Below, piece by piece: positions 37,194 to 51,344 of a stretch of 64,000 nt of DNA. The DNA comes from Tethya wilhelma. Lineage: Eukaryota > Porifera > Demospongiae > Tethyida > Tethyidae. A program made the position numbers and the translations under genes. Below the pieces are notes generated by a model that searched no databases, was not told the origin of the DNA, and was given only the letters and a program-made list of their open reading frames with translations. How positions within the stretch are numbered: the stretch's first letter is position 1; each line of letters begins with the position of its first letter. Where the stretch lies: assembly GCA_964030475.1 (NCBI GenBank), contig CAXIPT010000003.1:5858962-5922961 (forward strand), given 5' to 3'.

Positions 37194-39751
37194 ACGTGTG
37201 TGTGCACGTGTGTGTGCATGTGTGTATGTGTATGTGTGCATGTGTGCATGCCTCATAAACCATGCAGACCTAATTCTTAAGAACTTTTTCCTTTTTAGCT
37301 CTGTAGATTCAAAAGTGGACAAAAATTATATCCACGCAGTTGCTTCCCAAGTGCCATGTGGTTCTAGTGTTTAGAGACAGCACACTGTGTGACTGTCAAG
37401 CACGATGATGGGCATTGGTGGCACTCTCTAGAAGCAGCTGCCATGTCTGCATGTTTGTGCCAAAGAGAGGTTTAGAGGTTTTTACCACAAACGAATGAGG
37501 CAAATAATGTATGCAGCTGTTTGTAGCCTCAATTTGTGTAGGGATAAAGTTGTTTTCTTTCTTCCCAGCTAGCTAGCTGACACAGCCCTTTCTCCTCTCC
37601 CTACTGTACTTAGTAGCACGTGAAGAATTCTATTTGACACTATGCCTGCATAACTCCAAGAATTCTTATGCATGCTCTCTAGTAGGATCTATCTTGTGCC
37701 ATTCCTTGGAGAATTACACTTTAATAGGCCTGTTATTCTCAACTCTATCAACTGTAACACTATATTTATGGCAATGTAGGGCTGTTGTTTGTTGTTCAAG
37801 ATTTAGCTTGTGGGACAGTTGTTTTATTATACAATCTTTTGCCGAGATGAGATGAACTTGAAGTTCATTGATTGAAACCTTTTTCCCTGTTGTAAAGGTT
37901 TTCACATCCAGCATAGAGCAACTACCTGGAAGCATTTCAAATGGCGTTGTCAGATTCTTCTCTAGTAGTACTACAAGTTTACATTCCTTTAGTGATTGGT
38001 ACAGTCTACATCATCTTCACAACTGTGATGTTTTCCTTGTACTGTAGCAAGATATTTGCAAGAATGTATGTGCATGTATGTATATATGTCTCCAAGCGTG
38101 TAGCACGGTGTACTTAAGCATGTCAAGTGACAGGAACTGGTCATTTTCTAGCGTCGTACGCACTGAAGCTAAAGGTGCTGTCTGTACAATGGTAGCGTAA
38201 CAGTTTAAGGTGCCTTGGTTGTCTTGTAGCTACTTTTGTGTCCATAAGTTGTTAGAGAGAGTAAGTGTGAGGAGTTGTCTGTTTTCTGTCTGGATGTAAG
38301 TCAGTTGGATCTTATCGTTGATTGCCGTTTCTCTTTCTTACAACTGCAGTGCCTACTCCTACTGTCACAACTCCATCTCCTGTCATCTCCAAGACCATGG
38401 TATGTGTGTGAAATACCGTATAGCAGGAAAGTTTTGCGGGCCTAATTTTCGCAGGTCATAAACCATCCATGAAATTCTCTGTAATGTATATACGTATGGG
38501 CATCACACAGCTTATTCTTGAAAGTTAAAAATGCAAGAATGCTTAACAAGAGACATCCGTGAAAGTTAGACACTATGAAACTGTCCCACTATATGGTAGA
38601 CATCACTATCTTGAAACTGAATATACTTGTTTTCATCATAATTATTATGCTCTTCCTATTTCAATTGTGTACAGAATGATATCCCTTCTTCAGAAGCTAC
38701 TACTCCCCAGTATACAAGTGAGTCGAGACTTATGTCTGTCTAGAGGAGTGTATCAAAGCAAACAAAGGCTCTTTAAGCAGGAATGCATTTTGTATGAGTG
38801 TGTTTGTAAACGGGAGGATGCTAAAACAATAGGGGTGGCTCTGGCCCACTAATTGTTTTGGTGTTTGAAAGTAGATGCTATTGTGTATGAATAGCATGTG
38901 GGGGTGATATGTATGTGCATGTATGTATATATGTCTCCAAGCGTGTAGCACGGTGTACTTAAGCATGTCAAGTGACAGGAACTGGTCATTTTCTAGCGTC
39001 GTACGCACTGAAGCTAAAGGTGCTGTCTGTACAATGGTAGCGTAACAGTTTAAGGTGCCTTGGTTGTCTTGTAGCTACTTTTGTGTCCATAAGTTGTTAG
39101 AGAGAGTAAGTGTGAGGAGTTGTCTGTTTTCTGTCTGGATGTAAGTCAGTTGGATCTTATCGTTGATTGCCGTTTCTCTTTCTTACAACTGCAGTGCCTA
39201 CTCCTACTGTCACAACTCCATCTCCTGTCATCTCCAAGACCATGGTATGTGTGTGAAATACCGTATAGCAGGAAAGTTTTGCGGGCCTAATTTTCGCAGG
39301 TCATAAACCATCCATGAAATTCTCTGTAATGTATATACGTATGGGCATCACACAGCTTATTCTTGAAAGTTAAAAATGCAAGAATGCTTAACAAGAGACA
39401 TCCGTGAAAGTTAGACACTATGAAACTGTCCCACTATATGGTAGACATCACTATCTTGAAACTGAATATACTTGTTTTCATCATAATTATTATGCTCTTC
39501 CTATTTCAATTGTGTACAGAATGATATCCCTTCTTCAGAAGCTACTACTCCCCAGTATACAAGTGAGTCGAGACTTATGTCTGTCTAGAGGAGTGTATCA
39601 AAGCAAACAAAGGCTCTTTAAGCAGGAATGCATTTTGTATGAGTGTGTTTGTAAACGGGAGGATGCTAAAACAATAGGGGTGGCTCTGGCCCACTAATTG
39701 TTTTGGTGTTTGAAAGTAGATGCTATTGTGTATGAATAGCATGTGGGGGTG

Positions 39752-39791
<40 letters not shown>

Positions 39792-42053
39792 TGTGCGTGT
39801 GACTAAATTAAATGATCATATTGTTCATTTAGGTGTGCCAACCACCTCACCATCTGGAGGCAATGGTATTCCCCAGTTGCCCCTGGTGATTATTGTAGTG
39901 ATCACTGGCACTCTGCTCCTTCTGATTCTCATCTTGTCTGCAGTCTTGGCCTTGTAAGTGTGACAGTGTGATAGTGTGATGGTGTGATGTGTGACAGTGT
40001 GACAGTGTGATGGTGTGATGTGTGACAGTGTGACAGTGTGATAGTGTGATGGTATGATGTGTGACAGTGTGATAGTGTGATAGTGTCACAGTATGATGGT
40101 GTGATAGTGTCGACAGTGTGATGGTGCGATAGCGCGTGCTTGCGTATGTCATCCTGTGAATCATCTTGTCCATACTCGGAGTTGTTTGCATGCAGCAGTA
40201 TGAGTGTGTGAACAGGGGCCATTGAACATGGCCACACATTAGACAGGGTCTGCTGACTGTCTAAATCTACAAAGTAGCCCTACAGACCACATTATCTTTT
40301 TGTTCACAATAGAATTGTCATATTGTGGTATCACATAGACTCTAATTGGGTTAGGTCTGTCTGCACCTACATCTGTTTGTTTTCCTTTCTTGAAGCGGCT
40401 TGTCTTTTATCACTTCTCTTCTCTCTTTCTCTTCTCTCTTCTCTCTTTCTCTTCTCTCTTCTCTCTTTCTCTTCTCTAGCTTGTGTTGTCGTGAGCTGTA
40501 CAGGAGGAACAAACGCAAGGCCTCTCATCCTGATCGTATTCATCTTCTCTCTGACTCTGGGAAAGAGGACCACGAGAGGAATGGTGTCTTTGAGGCTACC
40601 AATGGAGCCGGATATGCCAACAGAGGGTTTGCTGTAAGTGACGTTGAGTTATTTTCGTGCAAAATGGTGTGATTGATGTTTGGAATTGTTTAGGAGGCCG
40701 AAGTTGAGAGATCGTCTTCACTGAATAGCAGTACTCCCAGTGTAACAGTGTCCCGTATCAATGGACATACTTCCAATGGCAAACCTCTGAGGTAAACCTC
40801 CAATTAGTGTACCTTTCCACTGTTGATTCTAAGGTGATTTGTCTACCAGCTGCTACAAATTTTGTCTCTCTGTCTCTCTCTCCTTTGAAAGTCATCCTCT
40901 CTGTCTCTCTCTCATCTACCTGTGTCCATATTAGGCACTCCTATGAGGAGCAGAGCATGGTCAGCAGTAGCTCGAGTGAGGTCAAGAGGAGGAGGCAGAG
41001 TAAAGGAAGTGACGAACCATGGCGAAAGTCAGAGGGTGATTTGGAGAAGAAGATGGCCGTTGAAAAGAAGGTAAGGGATTCTGTGTGGGTAGTCCTTCCT
41101 GCATACATAATCTCATATTTGTGTGTTATTATTTGACTAGCCAAAACCTTCATTGATGGTACTTTTTCTTTTGGGGCATGTTTACTGCAGCAGGGAAGGC
41201 CTAGTTGACAGGCTAAGGAGCTTCCTCCTCCTGAGAATACGCTATTATAAATGTGCACATCTGTTGTGAAGCACAATTTCTCTTGTATCTTTTAGCTATT
41301 GTACCACTTACCATAAAACCTCTGTTGTAAGTGAACCAAAGTGCAGTGCTTTGAGATTGAAGTCCTACTAGCTACGTGTGTGGTTGTGAGTGACGGGGGT
41401 CTCCTGCCCAGGCAGTGGTGTCCCCTGTATGGCTGCCCAAATTGTTGACAGATTGCTGCCTAATTGTCATGTAATGGCTTGGCTTATTATCACAATCGAT
41501 TCCTGGTATTAATTAATGTGGGGGGTATAAGTAGTGGACTTCTCTCAGGAGCCGTTTGATAACCATGGATGGGTGTTTCTTTCTTCAGGAGAGTGATGGA
41601 GATGGTGACTTGTCCTCAAGTGATGAGCTGGTGGAGAGCAGCAGCGAGTCTGAAGATGAGGAGAGGTACTTGTTTGACATTGTTTGTCTGGCTCCCTTAA
41701 GCTTAGTTCTCCCGTAACACCATAGACATTCTAAAATTATGCTATAACATAAGCTCTAAGCTCACAAACACAGTGTATTGCTGTGTGAAAAGTGAAAGTA
41801 AAAATGCTTTGAGGTTGTGCAGGTGGTTGTGATAGATTCAACGGCTCTGTTGGTGTTGGTGTGATTTCACTGTATCTTGTGATGTGTATGCAATTAAATG
41901 ATGAATCACCCTCTCAACACCGTCATTCTATGGTTGTACATAGCTGTTGAGCTTTCTATATAACTGTGAGTGTAAAGTCCGAATTTGACAAGTGTATTGA
42001 GTGTATCGACTGAGATACATGTGTTCAAGATCACAAGTTTTATCTGTAAAATG

Positions 42054-42086
<33 letters not shown>

Positions 42087-45000
42087 AGTGTGGTACATGG
42101 TTCATGTTTGGTCATTGTGACATCATATTACAACACTCCCTAGCAACACAATACAGCCTCCTCTTCACCCATTAGTGAGCATTTCCCTGCTCCATAACCT
42201 TTGTTCTAACCACTGTATGGTACCTTGTGATGTGACTCAGTCTCACTGACTGGACAACTAAATTTGGTTAGGACTATCATTATGGACATAATAATACAAG
42301 TGCAGCAGCAGGCATGAAATCACAAAAGCCTTCTTCCTGTCAGCTGTCTTTCAACGTCCTGAACTCAGTGTCATTGTGCATGGTGTTCCTGTTTGTGTGT
42401 GTACTGAGCAGTAAATGCACCATTGTGTAGTTGAGTTCCATAAATGTCTTTAGATAACCATCCCCTTCCTTCTTTGCCACAGTAATGGTTCCAGGTACAG
42501 TATCAGAACAATCCCTATAGGACATTGTGACTCATGGTCATCATTATGTAGCACTAGTAAACAAATTAATTTTCTATAAAACTGTAGTAGCTCAAGTGGT
42601 GAACTTTAGTTTGTTTTAGTCCTCAAGAAAAGAGTGTAGCTGGTGGGATTGTTGTTGGGAGTATAATTTTATAGTGTTATGGCCACTGTTGCAACTCAAA
42701 GTTCTGTACAAGTGAGCTACTCAGTTTTGTCTGTGTTTAAAACTAGGATGGCTGTGTTGATGGAGAAGGCGAAGAAGATGGGAAGATCACTGTCCTTTGT
42801 GAAAGAGCTCTCAAAGTATGAGTGTAATATTCAATATCGTATAGCTAGAAATATTTGAGGAGTAATGTTTTCATGGAAAGCAATACTTTTTTCGCAATTT
42901 TATTTTCAAGGATCGAGCAGCCCTGCCCCATATATTGCAATACAATGCCAAATTTTTCGTAGGTAAAATTTCACAGATCCCTGGTGATCCACTAAAACAG
43001 TGAAATTTATACTTCTCAAAAACTTCTAGCTGTACAGTACTTTCCACACTGTATGTGTTAAAGTGTATTGTTTTAAAATATATACTAGTTCATACTCAGT
43101 TGTGCTCGCTATACTATAGGTCCAATCCTCTGAGTCTCACTGAGATCACAAGCATCGTCTACGACTTGGACTGGAGCAGATCCCATCCTGTATACATGGA
43201 GTACAATGTGAGTTTATAAAATTGATGACCATTTCCAAAATTAGCGATTTGCTGACTATATAGTTTACTTCGATCTGCTACTGTTTAACTTTGCTGTAGT
43301 CTGTACCGCAAAATTCTTGCACCTTGCAACTGACACAAGCTGAGAAAATAAAGAACAGATACAGAAATGTACTTCCAAGTAAGTAGAATCAATGTACTGT
43401 ATACTTAGCAGGAAAGTTTGCAGATTTCACGTATGAGCAGTGCTACTGCACTCGTACGTATTTACATTACGGAAAATTTCACAACTAAAATTTGTATCGA
43501 AGAATCACATTTCATATGAAAGTTAGAATGCAAAAGTGAGGAGAAATCTGTAACAGTTTTACTCCATGGAGCTTTCCCTCCCAAAGCTCTGGCTGTTTCC
43601 CTCCATAATCGTACTATATTTTGTGGTAAAGGGTCGTCAAGTTCAAAAACCTCATTTTTCATATTCACAGACCCTCATTCAGCAGTCAAGTTGAAGGATC
43701 AGGGCACCCCAGGCTCAACATACATCAATGCCAACCATATTCGAGTAAGTATTTGTATTCAAGGCTTTTGTTCTTCATTATAAATAGCATGATGTAGTAC
43801 ATCGAGGGGGCGAGCCTGAGCGCATTATTTGTGGGAAGAGAACGCGCTGTATATTCTTGCGCATGCGCAAAATGTCTAGGAAACACGTGCTGTTGAAGAA
43901 CAAGCAAGAGCAGTTACTCCAATGGTGGCAATGAAACAACTAAACCAGTACTCCATGGTACCTCGTACACTTGCTGTATAGGGGACTTTCACGGCTTGCA
44001 AACTCTTCTCACTCTTGACCAACCAGTTGCTAGGTCGTCAACTGTCAAGTACACTGTATATAGGCATCTCCAGGCAGGGTGCATGTGCTGGCAGTTGTAG
44101 ATATGAAGCACTCTCCATTGCATATTTGTGTTGAGTAGCTTCCCTCCGGTGCTGCTGTACTACACCTTGAAGAGCTCATGAGGCAGTATTTCTTGATTGA
44201 GAAGAAGACGATATCTGTGTCAGAATGTCAGTGTCACTGTGAAATTGTCAATTAGCTGATTAGCTAGGAAGTTTTCTTAGTGTTGAAGAGCAATTTGGCC
44301 ATCACTATGGGCGGAGCAAGTGTGAGAGGCTTGGCGTTGCTAGACTAGCATGGTGTCATAGTTGCTCAATATTAAATTTGCTCCTGCATGAGGTGTAGTC
44401 TCTCTAGGTCTGCTTCAAGAGATGGTATCTCTCAGGAGTAGTGTCCATGGCAGTGTCTACTCAGATGCTTCAGCTCTACTGAGACGAGGCCGTCTCAGCC
44501 TCAGGAGTGGTCTATGAAGTTGGTTTCAATTTGAGCTCTGACAGTCCGGCTCCTCATGAGTGGTCTGCGCAGCGTTGTCTCTGCGTCGAGTCTCCTTTCT
44601 CTTTCGCTTTCTCATAGATCTATGGCAAGCTACAGTCAAGTCTCTGCCATGCCGGACGTGTATATATTGCGCAATTCCAAATTTCAATATTTTTGTGACG
44701 TAATCTAGACTGCATATTACCGTTCGAATAATTTGAATATACGGAAAGTATCCACGGTGTACAAACCAACAAACCAACAGAAATTTTACCATTTGCAACG
44801 ACTATGTGGGGCTCGCTCAGGCTCGCCCCAATTATACATTCTCTCAATTTGTTGACAGGGTTTTGGAGGCAAAGAAAACACCTACATTGCAACTCAAGGT
44901 GGGCTTTGAAACGACACTGTTAACACACTTGTCATTGCTGTGTGTCCATATCTTGAAATGTACATTGAAATACATTATATGACATGACAGGTCCAATTGC

Positions 45001-48000
45001 GGAATCAATTCCCGACTTTTGGCGGATGGTGTGGGAACAGAACTCAAACATCGTTGTCATGATCACTGGATTGATTGAGAGAGGAGTGGTATGTATGTAT
45101 GTATGTATGTATATACTGTATGTGTGTATGTATGAGTGATGCAATGAGTGCCGTATAATTATAGGTAGGAATTTGAGGGTATTGTCCACTTTAGAGAATC
45201 TTTGAAATTCACAGAATGTTGATTGTTGCAGACCAGCAGTCAAGTGCATAACAAAATTCAAATTTTATGGTCATTTTTTTCTTCCTACAATGAGGTGGGA
45301 AGATCACCGTTTTTTGTTAAAGAACTCTCTAATATGAGCATAATTTTTACACTGCATGTGTGAAAGTGTAGCAGTAGACTGCCACCTGTTGTCTTTAGTA
45401 CTGCACGTGAAGTGTGCTATTGTCATATTTAGTGATGATGATATTGTGAGTGTCAAGTTTGAACAAACCAAACACTTGAATGTATGCCTTTATGTTTAAC
45501 TTTCAGCGCAAGTGTTTGAAATACTGGCCTGCTCCTACAGATTCTGAACCAGTAAGTTACTAACAAAACTGCATATACCTGATACCCACAATATTATGAC
45601 TGCGTGCACGTGTGGTAATGTTGAAGTACGCAGCTCATACGATGTGAAAGAAAGAGAAATGTCACACTCTGATGGTTAAGGTGAAGAGGTGTTGGTAAAG
45701 GATATGGTTGTAGTTGGACTGGGGTTGTAGTCGGACTGGGGTGGTGGTGTTCGTACATGCCTCTTTGTTAGTAACGTTAGAGCCTGTTTCTCAGCGACTG
45801 GTATGTGGAGGAATGGTGTTTTTGCATGCAGTGATCAATCACTTGCACAAACTTTGCTCATGCTCTCTCACACACACACACACATAAGCACAACACACAC
45901 GCATACATATACACATGCACATTAATACTCATACAAATATACAATTTAGATTGTAACTACCCTGTTGTTATGGGTGATTATGTAGCCTAATTCGTGCACA
46001 CAAACAGACCAGGATGGCCAACATTTTAACTAATTAATACAATAGCACTATTTCTCCTCCTCCCCCTCGAAATCTCTACCCCTTAATTCACTCATGAAAT
46101 TATATTCCTCTCCGATGTGCATAGTTATGTGTTTATGAGGTGTTTACCTAGAAACTAATTGTTGCGAGTGTACCCTTTCAAGAGTGCTTCCCCGTATAGG
46201 GATCCAGTGATCCTCCAATCGTGCCACCATGCATCCAACGCTGTAGCGAGTACACCACACGGGAAGTTACCGCTGAAATCCAATTCGAAATTGTGAAATA
46301 CAATCTATTACGCACGCACAAGGCCATCCATGCATACACACACACGCACACACACACACGCTTGCATGCATAAAGCTACGGGATGGTTGGTTTATACAGT
46401 ATCAGATTGAAATCACTTAAAACTGTGTAACCAAAGCTCCCCACATGTACGCAGTGTGCCTCACTAATTGCCTCGTATTAAGTAGGACTGCCCGTAATCA
46501 AAGCAAACTGAGACATAACTGAGTAAGAGAAGATGGTTTCTCACTAATGGCTCGAAACGAGTCACACTCTGAGAACGAATGGAAGACCCTGCGTGGACGT
46601 CATCTGTTTGTGAGTGCTCCTTCTCTTCAGTTCAACGACTCAAGAGTGGGGGTCACACGTGGGGTATCCTATACCTGGTACCATACCATTACACTATGGA
46701 TTATGTAATGGAATTTTTCGTGTTCATGCATGTGTGTGTGTGTGTGTGCGTGGTTGTGTTTTTGAAACAATTAGAAGTGCTTGTTGTGGGTATCCTTTCA
46801 ACATACGTCAGAGCTCAGTTTAAGCTCTATCTCCAATCCTATTCACAGTTTGTTGCAACCTCTGGTAGCCTTATGATCCAAAATAGCAAAAGTCTGGTTT
46901 GTGAGACTAACATGATTTCTTTATACCCCAGTAACCTTGTTCCCATGGAGATTCCCTCTCCAGAAGAGAAGTGGAAGTGCTTAATTTCTGGTGGGTGTGG
47001 ACTAGCAGAGAGGGAGCCTGGGAATGAGGCTAGTATCCCTATCTAGTACAGCTCAATAAGAAGGAGAGTTCCAGCTGAGTAGACTAGTCTTAGTCCTAGC
47101 CAAATGGAGAGAGGAAGGCAAACTCTAACATCTGTTCTTATTGCATCATTTTGAAGTATTCATGTATCCAGATTGCCTGGAATAAATCTATTTATAGCCG
47201 GACAATTATGGTTAGCCTTGTTTCTTTTAAGTCTGCCGCCAGACAACAAGCACTAAATGCTTTACTTGCACCGGATATTGTATTTATTTGCCTTTTGACA
47301 AAAAGTGTATTCACATATGTCTCGGGTCTGCTATAATTTCTTAGACTATGGATGGTGTAATAACTATTGTTTGTTTGTGTGCCTGTGTGTGTCCATCCTC
47401 TTAGTACTGGAGGGAAAGTACCTTGAGCGGTTTGTTTACAAGCAAAGAGGCAAGTCAATGAATGAGACAAGTAGTCTGTTTGTTGGCTTAAACAAACAAT
47501 GATTACTGTAAGTGGTGCTTTGATCTTTTAGCACCTCTATGATGTATAAAGTTAATAAGATGGATTTTGATATTGCTAGCTGGAGTTTTATTTAACTCTT
47601 CAAAAAAAAAGTGGTTTTCGACAGTTCTATAAGGAAAGAGCTGGTTTGGTGTCATCATCAAGGAGATTGTTGCACCAGCGTTGATCGTTATCTGATTTCT
47701 TAAATAATCTTACGTAATCTACCTGTCCCCCACGTTCTGCGTGGGAATACAATGGTATTAAGTTTTCCGTGCAGTCCCCCATTTTCTCTGAGCCCTTGAT
47801 GCAGCTGCTTGTACTTAATATCGGAATATTTAAGCATCTTTAGTATGGAAGTAACTACATGTGTTGCTTAGCAACTAGTATCTAATCTTACGATTTCTGT
47901 GAGAACTATCCTTTTTATCATAAGTTGCAATCAAACCCCACACATCTCTTGACATTTGAAATAATGCACACCACATATATTTTCCCCTCCCACTGCCTTA

Positions 48001-50123
48001 CTCAAAGACCCAACTTAATTGGTCCAGCCTCTAAGCATTAATTGATCCAGCTGTCCATACCTGTATATATCTGTGTGTGACAGGCTGGTATACACTTCAG
48101 GTACAAGTCTTACACACACCTGTTATATTTGAATTAAGTGATTAGTTGAGAATGAGGTTTATTTGCTCCTGTATATATAGCTAACTTGCAGTTGGTATCA
48201 TACGTACGGTAGTACGTATAGTAGGAATGGGCCGAATGTCCCATAGACACAATACAAAATGTTGGTCACTATAAAAATCTAGTCAAACAAAATTAAACCT
48301 TCAAAGTTGCTCAGAGGCTCTTACTGACAGATTACCAACTGCATGCAAGGCCTAAGACTCACAAAAACTTTCCACAGCTCTTGTGGAGAGCGCTAGTGGG
48401 AAGCCACCATAGTGCTATTTTTGTTCATCTAACTTACTTACGTACGTACTTCCTAACTGACTTACTTGAAAAGGATTTCCACAGAACCAGAATGTGTTGA
48501 GCCAACTTTGACAGCACAAAGTGAGTTCTTTTCATAGGTACTACATTCCTTGATACTCGTTTTCATCATAAATAGGCCTAAACAAAAACTAGAAAGCTTT
48601 AAAACTTAGTATATAAATTCATGTACTGCAATGCAGCCATCTTTGTAGGTAAAGTTCAAAGGTCATTATCCACGTGGTATTATTATGCGCATGCGCATTA
48701 GCCTCTTCCAGCATAAAGTAGTGCGTGTAGCCTCTACTTGAGCTTTTTGTAGGGACTAATAGTCTCCACACTGTAGTGTTGAAAAAAGTGTATGAACAAG
48801 TAGTAAAAATTTCAAAAAAATAAGTAGTGTAGGAATGGGCAGTGCATTAAAAAGTATTGGAACAAGGCATGTCTTAATTTCGGCACATGACTACTTCATT
48901 TTTATACCCAACTCTTGGCTGGCAGTCCAGTTTAAGTTACCTGTTTGTTATAATTTACTCCACAGCATATATCCAACTGATTAATGGGAATTTGAACCAA
49001 TGCAAAAATAAGCTATGGTACTATTGTTGCACATCATTGGATTTACGATACTGAGGATCCATATGCATGCATGAAGGATCAAGAATAAAAATGAAGTAGT
49101 CATGTGCCGAAATTAAGACATGCCTTGTTCCAATACTTTTTAATGCACTGCCCATTCCTACACTACTTATTTTTTTGAAATTTTTACTACTTGTACATAT
49201 ATACACTGATGCAAACTGGACCTGTTTTGAGTTTTCAATTCTAGATAATGACCGCCAATCGAGCTTCCTATCACAGAGTAATAATAACAAGAAACATTTT
49301 GATCGTCCTTGTAGCATTACATCACTGAGGTGCATTCAATACAGTCAACAACGATACCTTTGAAGTTCTAGTGTCCACCTGGGTGCTGTCCACTGATGTG
49401 TGCTGGACACAGGCAGTATCCCACCCATGAAATGCCATAACAAGCGTAGCAATTGGTTAAAATGCACAACATTTGCGTGTCTCATGATAGATATTCAATA
49501 ATCTTGTTGACTGAGAGTGNATACAGTCTCATACATACCAGAATTGGATACTTCAAGATCAGTGAATTTTAATGCACAAGCAGTCTTTTCCTTGGCCACT
49601 AGGTCTTGAAGTTGCTGCCTCCTAATACCCTGTACATTACACACAGCAAACTTCTTATCATTGTATATATGCACACTTAGGTATGGATGTATACCTTGAG
49701 AAATTATTTCCTTTCAATTTTCTCTTTAACTAATTTGACGCGATCAAAATCTTCAGCCACACTCACTGTCTGATTCAGACATAGCGTCAGACATAGTAAC
49801 AAATGTAGAGGTTTTACTACCAAAATAGAAAGAAACACAATAAGATCATCAGCATTAGTGTAGTTATAGATTTTCATAACTTATCATAGTTGTTAACAGA
49901 TGTAGAGTGATTAAAAAGTGGGCGGGGGTGCGAGGATTAGGTAGTGCACCTCTTCTTTCTGATCATCTCCGCTAAGTTGATGTTACCCAATATTAGAATT
50001 TATGATAAAAAAGTATTAAAGTATAAAAGTAATAATTTACACGAATAATGATTTTGCTATCACCTTTGACAGTCATTGGGATCTGTATCACCTCGAGTGA
50101 CTTCTCTTAAATTACTTCTACAA

Positions 50124-50162
<39 letters not shown>

Positions 50163-50336
50163 TGTGTGGTGTGTGTGTGTGTGCATATGTGTGTGTGTGT
50201 GTGTGTGCGTGTGTGTGTGTGCATGTGTGTGTGTGTATTTGTAAGTGTGTGTCTATAACCTACCATTTTCACTGAAATCACTGAGGTGAAATAAATCTTC
50301 AGCTTCAACTGTGTTCACAGAGTCTAATGAATCTTT

Positions 50337-50370
<34 letters not shown>

Positions 50371-51262
50371 CATGTGTAACTTACGATTCTCAGTGAAGAG
50401 GTCAGATCCAGCCATGTTTTCCACACACACATTCACAGAGCCCGATTCTTCATGCTGATCAAGGTTATCAGGATACTGAATCTGTGAAAACTGAAATTCA
50501 GGTATATCAAGTAGATTTGCAAATGATCCAATACAAGCCTTGATCTCTGCATCTGTCTAATCTTTAGAAGACAAACAGCTCCACAATTGAACACTGATGG
50601 TGTACTCTGTAGCTTTCTGTGCTGTTGAATGTGAAACTGTAGCACATTCTCATTTCCAATTTCAATAGATCTTGTTCCTCAATTGCCCGTTTTTTCTTCA
50701 TCAGAGCCTCGATTGCAGCAAGATGAACTGATCTAGGCACAACCAAGTTGTCATCAACTAGAGGAGTAAGCCAGATAGATGAGGACAAATTTGTAACATT
50801 TTCCCACAAAAGCTACTCCTCTGGTGAAACTATTGTGTTGTACTCAGTGAGAAGTATTTGGAGCTTTTTCGAAGCTGCAGTAATGGCTCTTGAGAGGCAA
50901 AGAGCCATATTATGTCCCTCTGTAATCATTGTCACAAGTATACGTAATGATTAGTGACGTATAAATAGGCATAGCATGATACCTGCAAAATTGGCTTTCA
51001 GCATTAACATCTACCATCTTTCTCGAGCAGCTGTGCCCAACTTTTCAAGTGCTTTTTCTTTTTCACTAGCATCTATGTGTATTAATAAATGTGGTACAAT
51101 GTAATAAGGATTACACACAAGCATACTTTGAAATTAATATAAAAATGCATGCCTTCGCTAGCACCATGGGAGTTTTGCTAAATATCCAGCCAGTTTAGGA
51201 TATCTTGCCCACTAATATCAACTATAAAACATGATATTTGTGATATTGGTTGGGGATCACGN

Positions 51263-51344
<82 letters not shown>

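Larger units (their letters stand above)
49547..51060 (-). pseudogene. Transposase-like exons, possibly KDZ (Kyakuja/Dileera/Zisupton) type, degenerate
   Basis: On the minus strand, frames around 51050-50640 read [18 protein letters not shown], then [18 protein letters not shown] and a stop. The frame continues [16 protein letters not shown] and [22 protein letters not shown]. The EE-x2-LL-x2-EM pattern resembles the C-terminal helix of KDZ transposases (my recollection, not searched). Further down the same strand are possible exons at about 50450-50390 and 50335-50265, with similar ends (LFTENR, DFSENG), and 50130-50065. Possible start-like sequence [11 protein letters not shown] lies near 49794, with an exon at about 49637-49547 ([16 protein letters not shown]). 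Stops, microsatellites and an N at 49520 break it up. It could be one or two decayed copies. Confidence 0.4.

Noticed and set aside
39847..40239. Minus-strand His/Thr/Ser/Leu-rich frames near the RPTP TM exon
   Set aside because: They are readings of the GTGTGA minisatellite.
46547..46708. Short plus frame ([20 protein letters not shown] start) with exon-like base composition
   Set aside because: No matching splice phase to gene G, no recognisable domain, only about 53 codons. It could be a small exon but cannot be supported.
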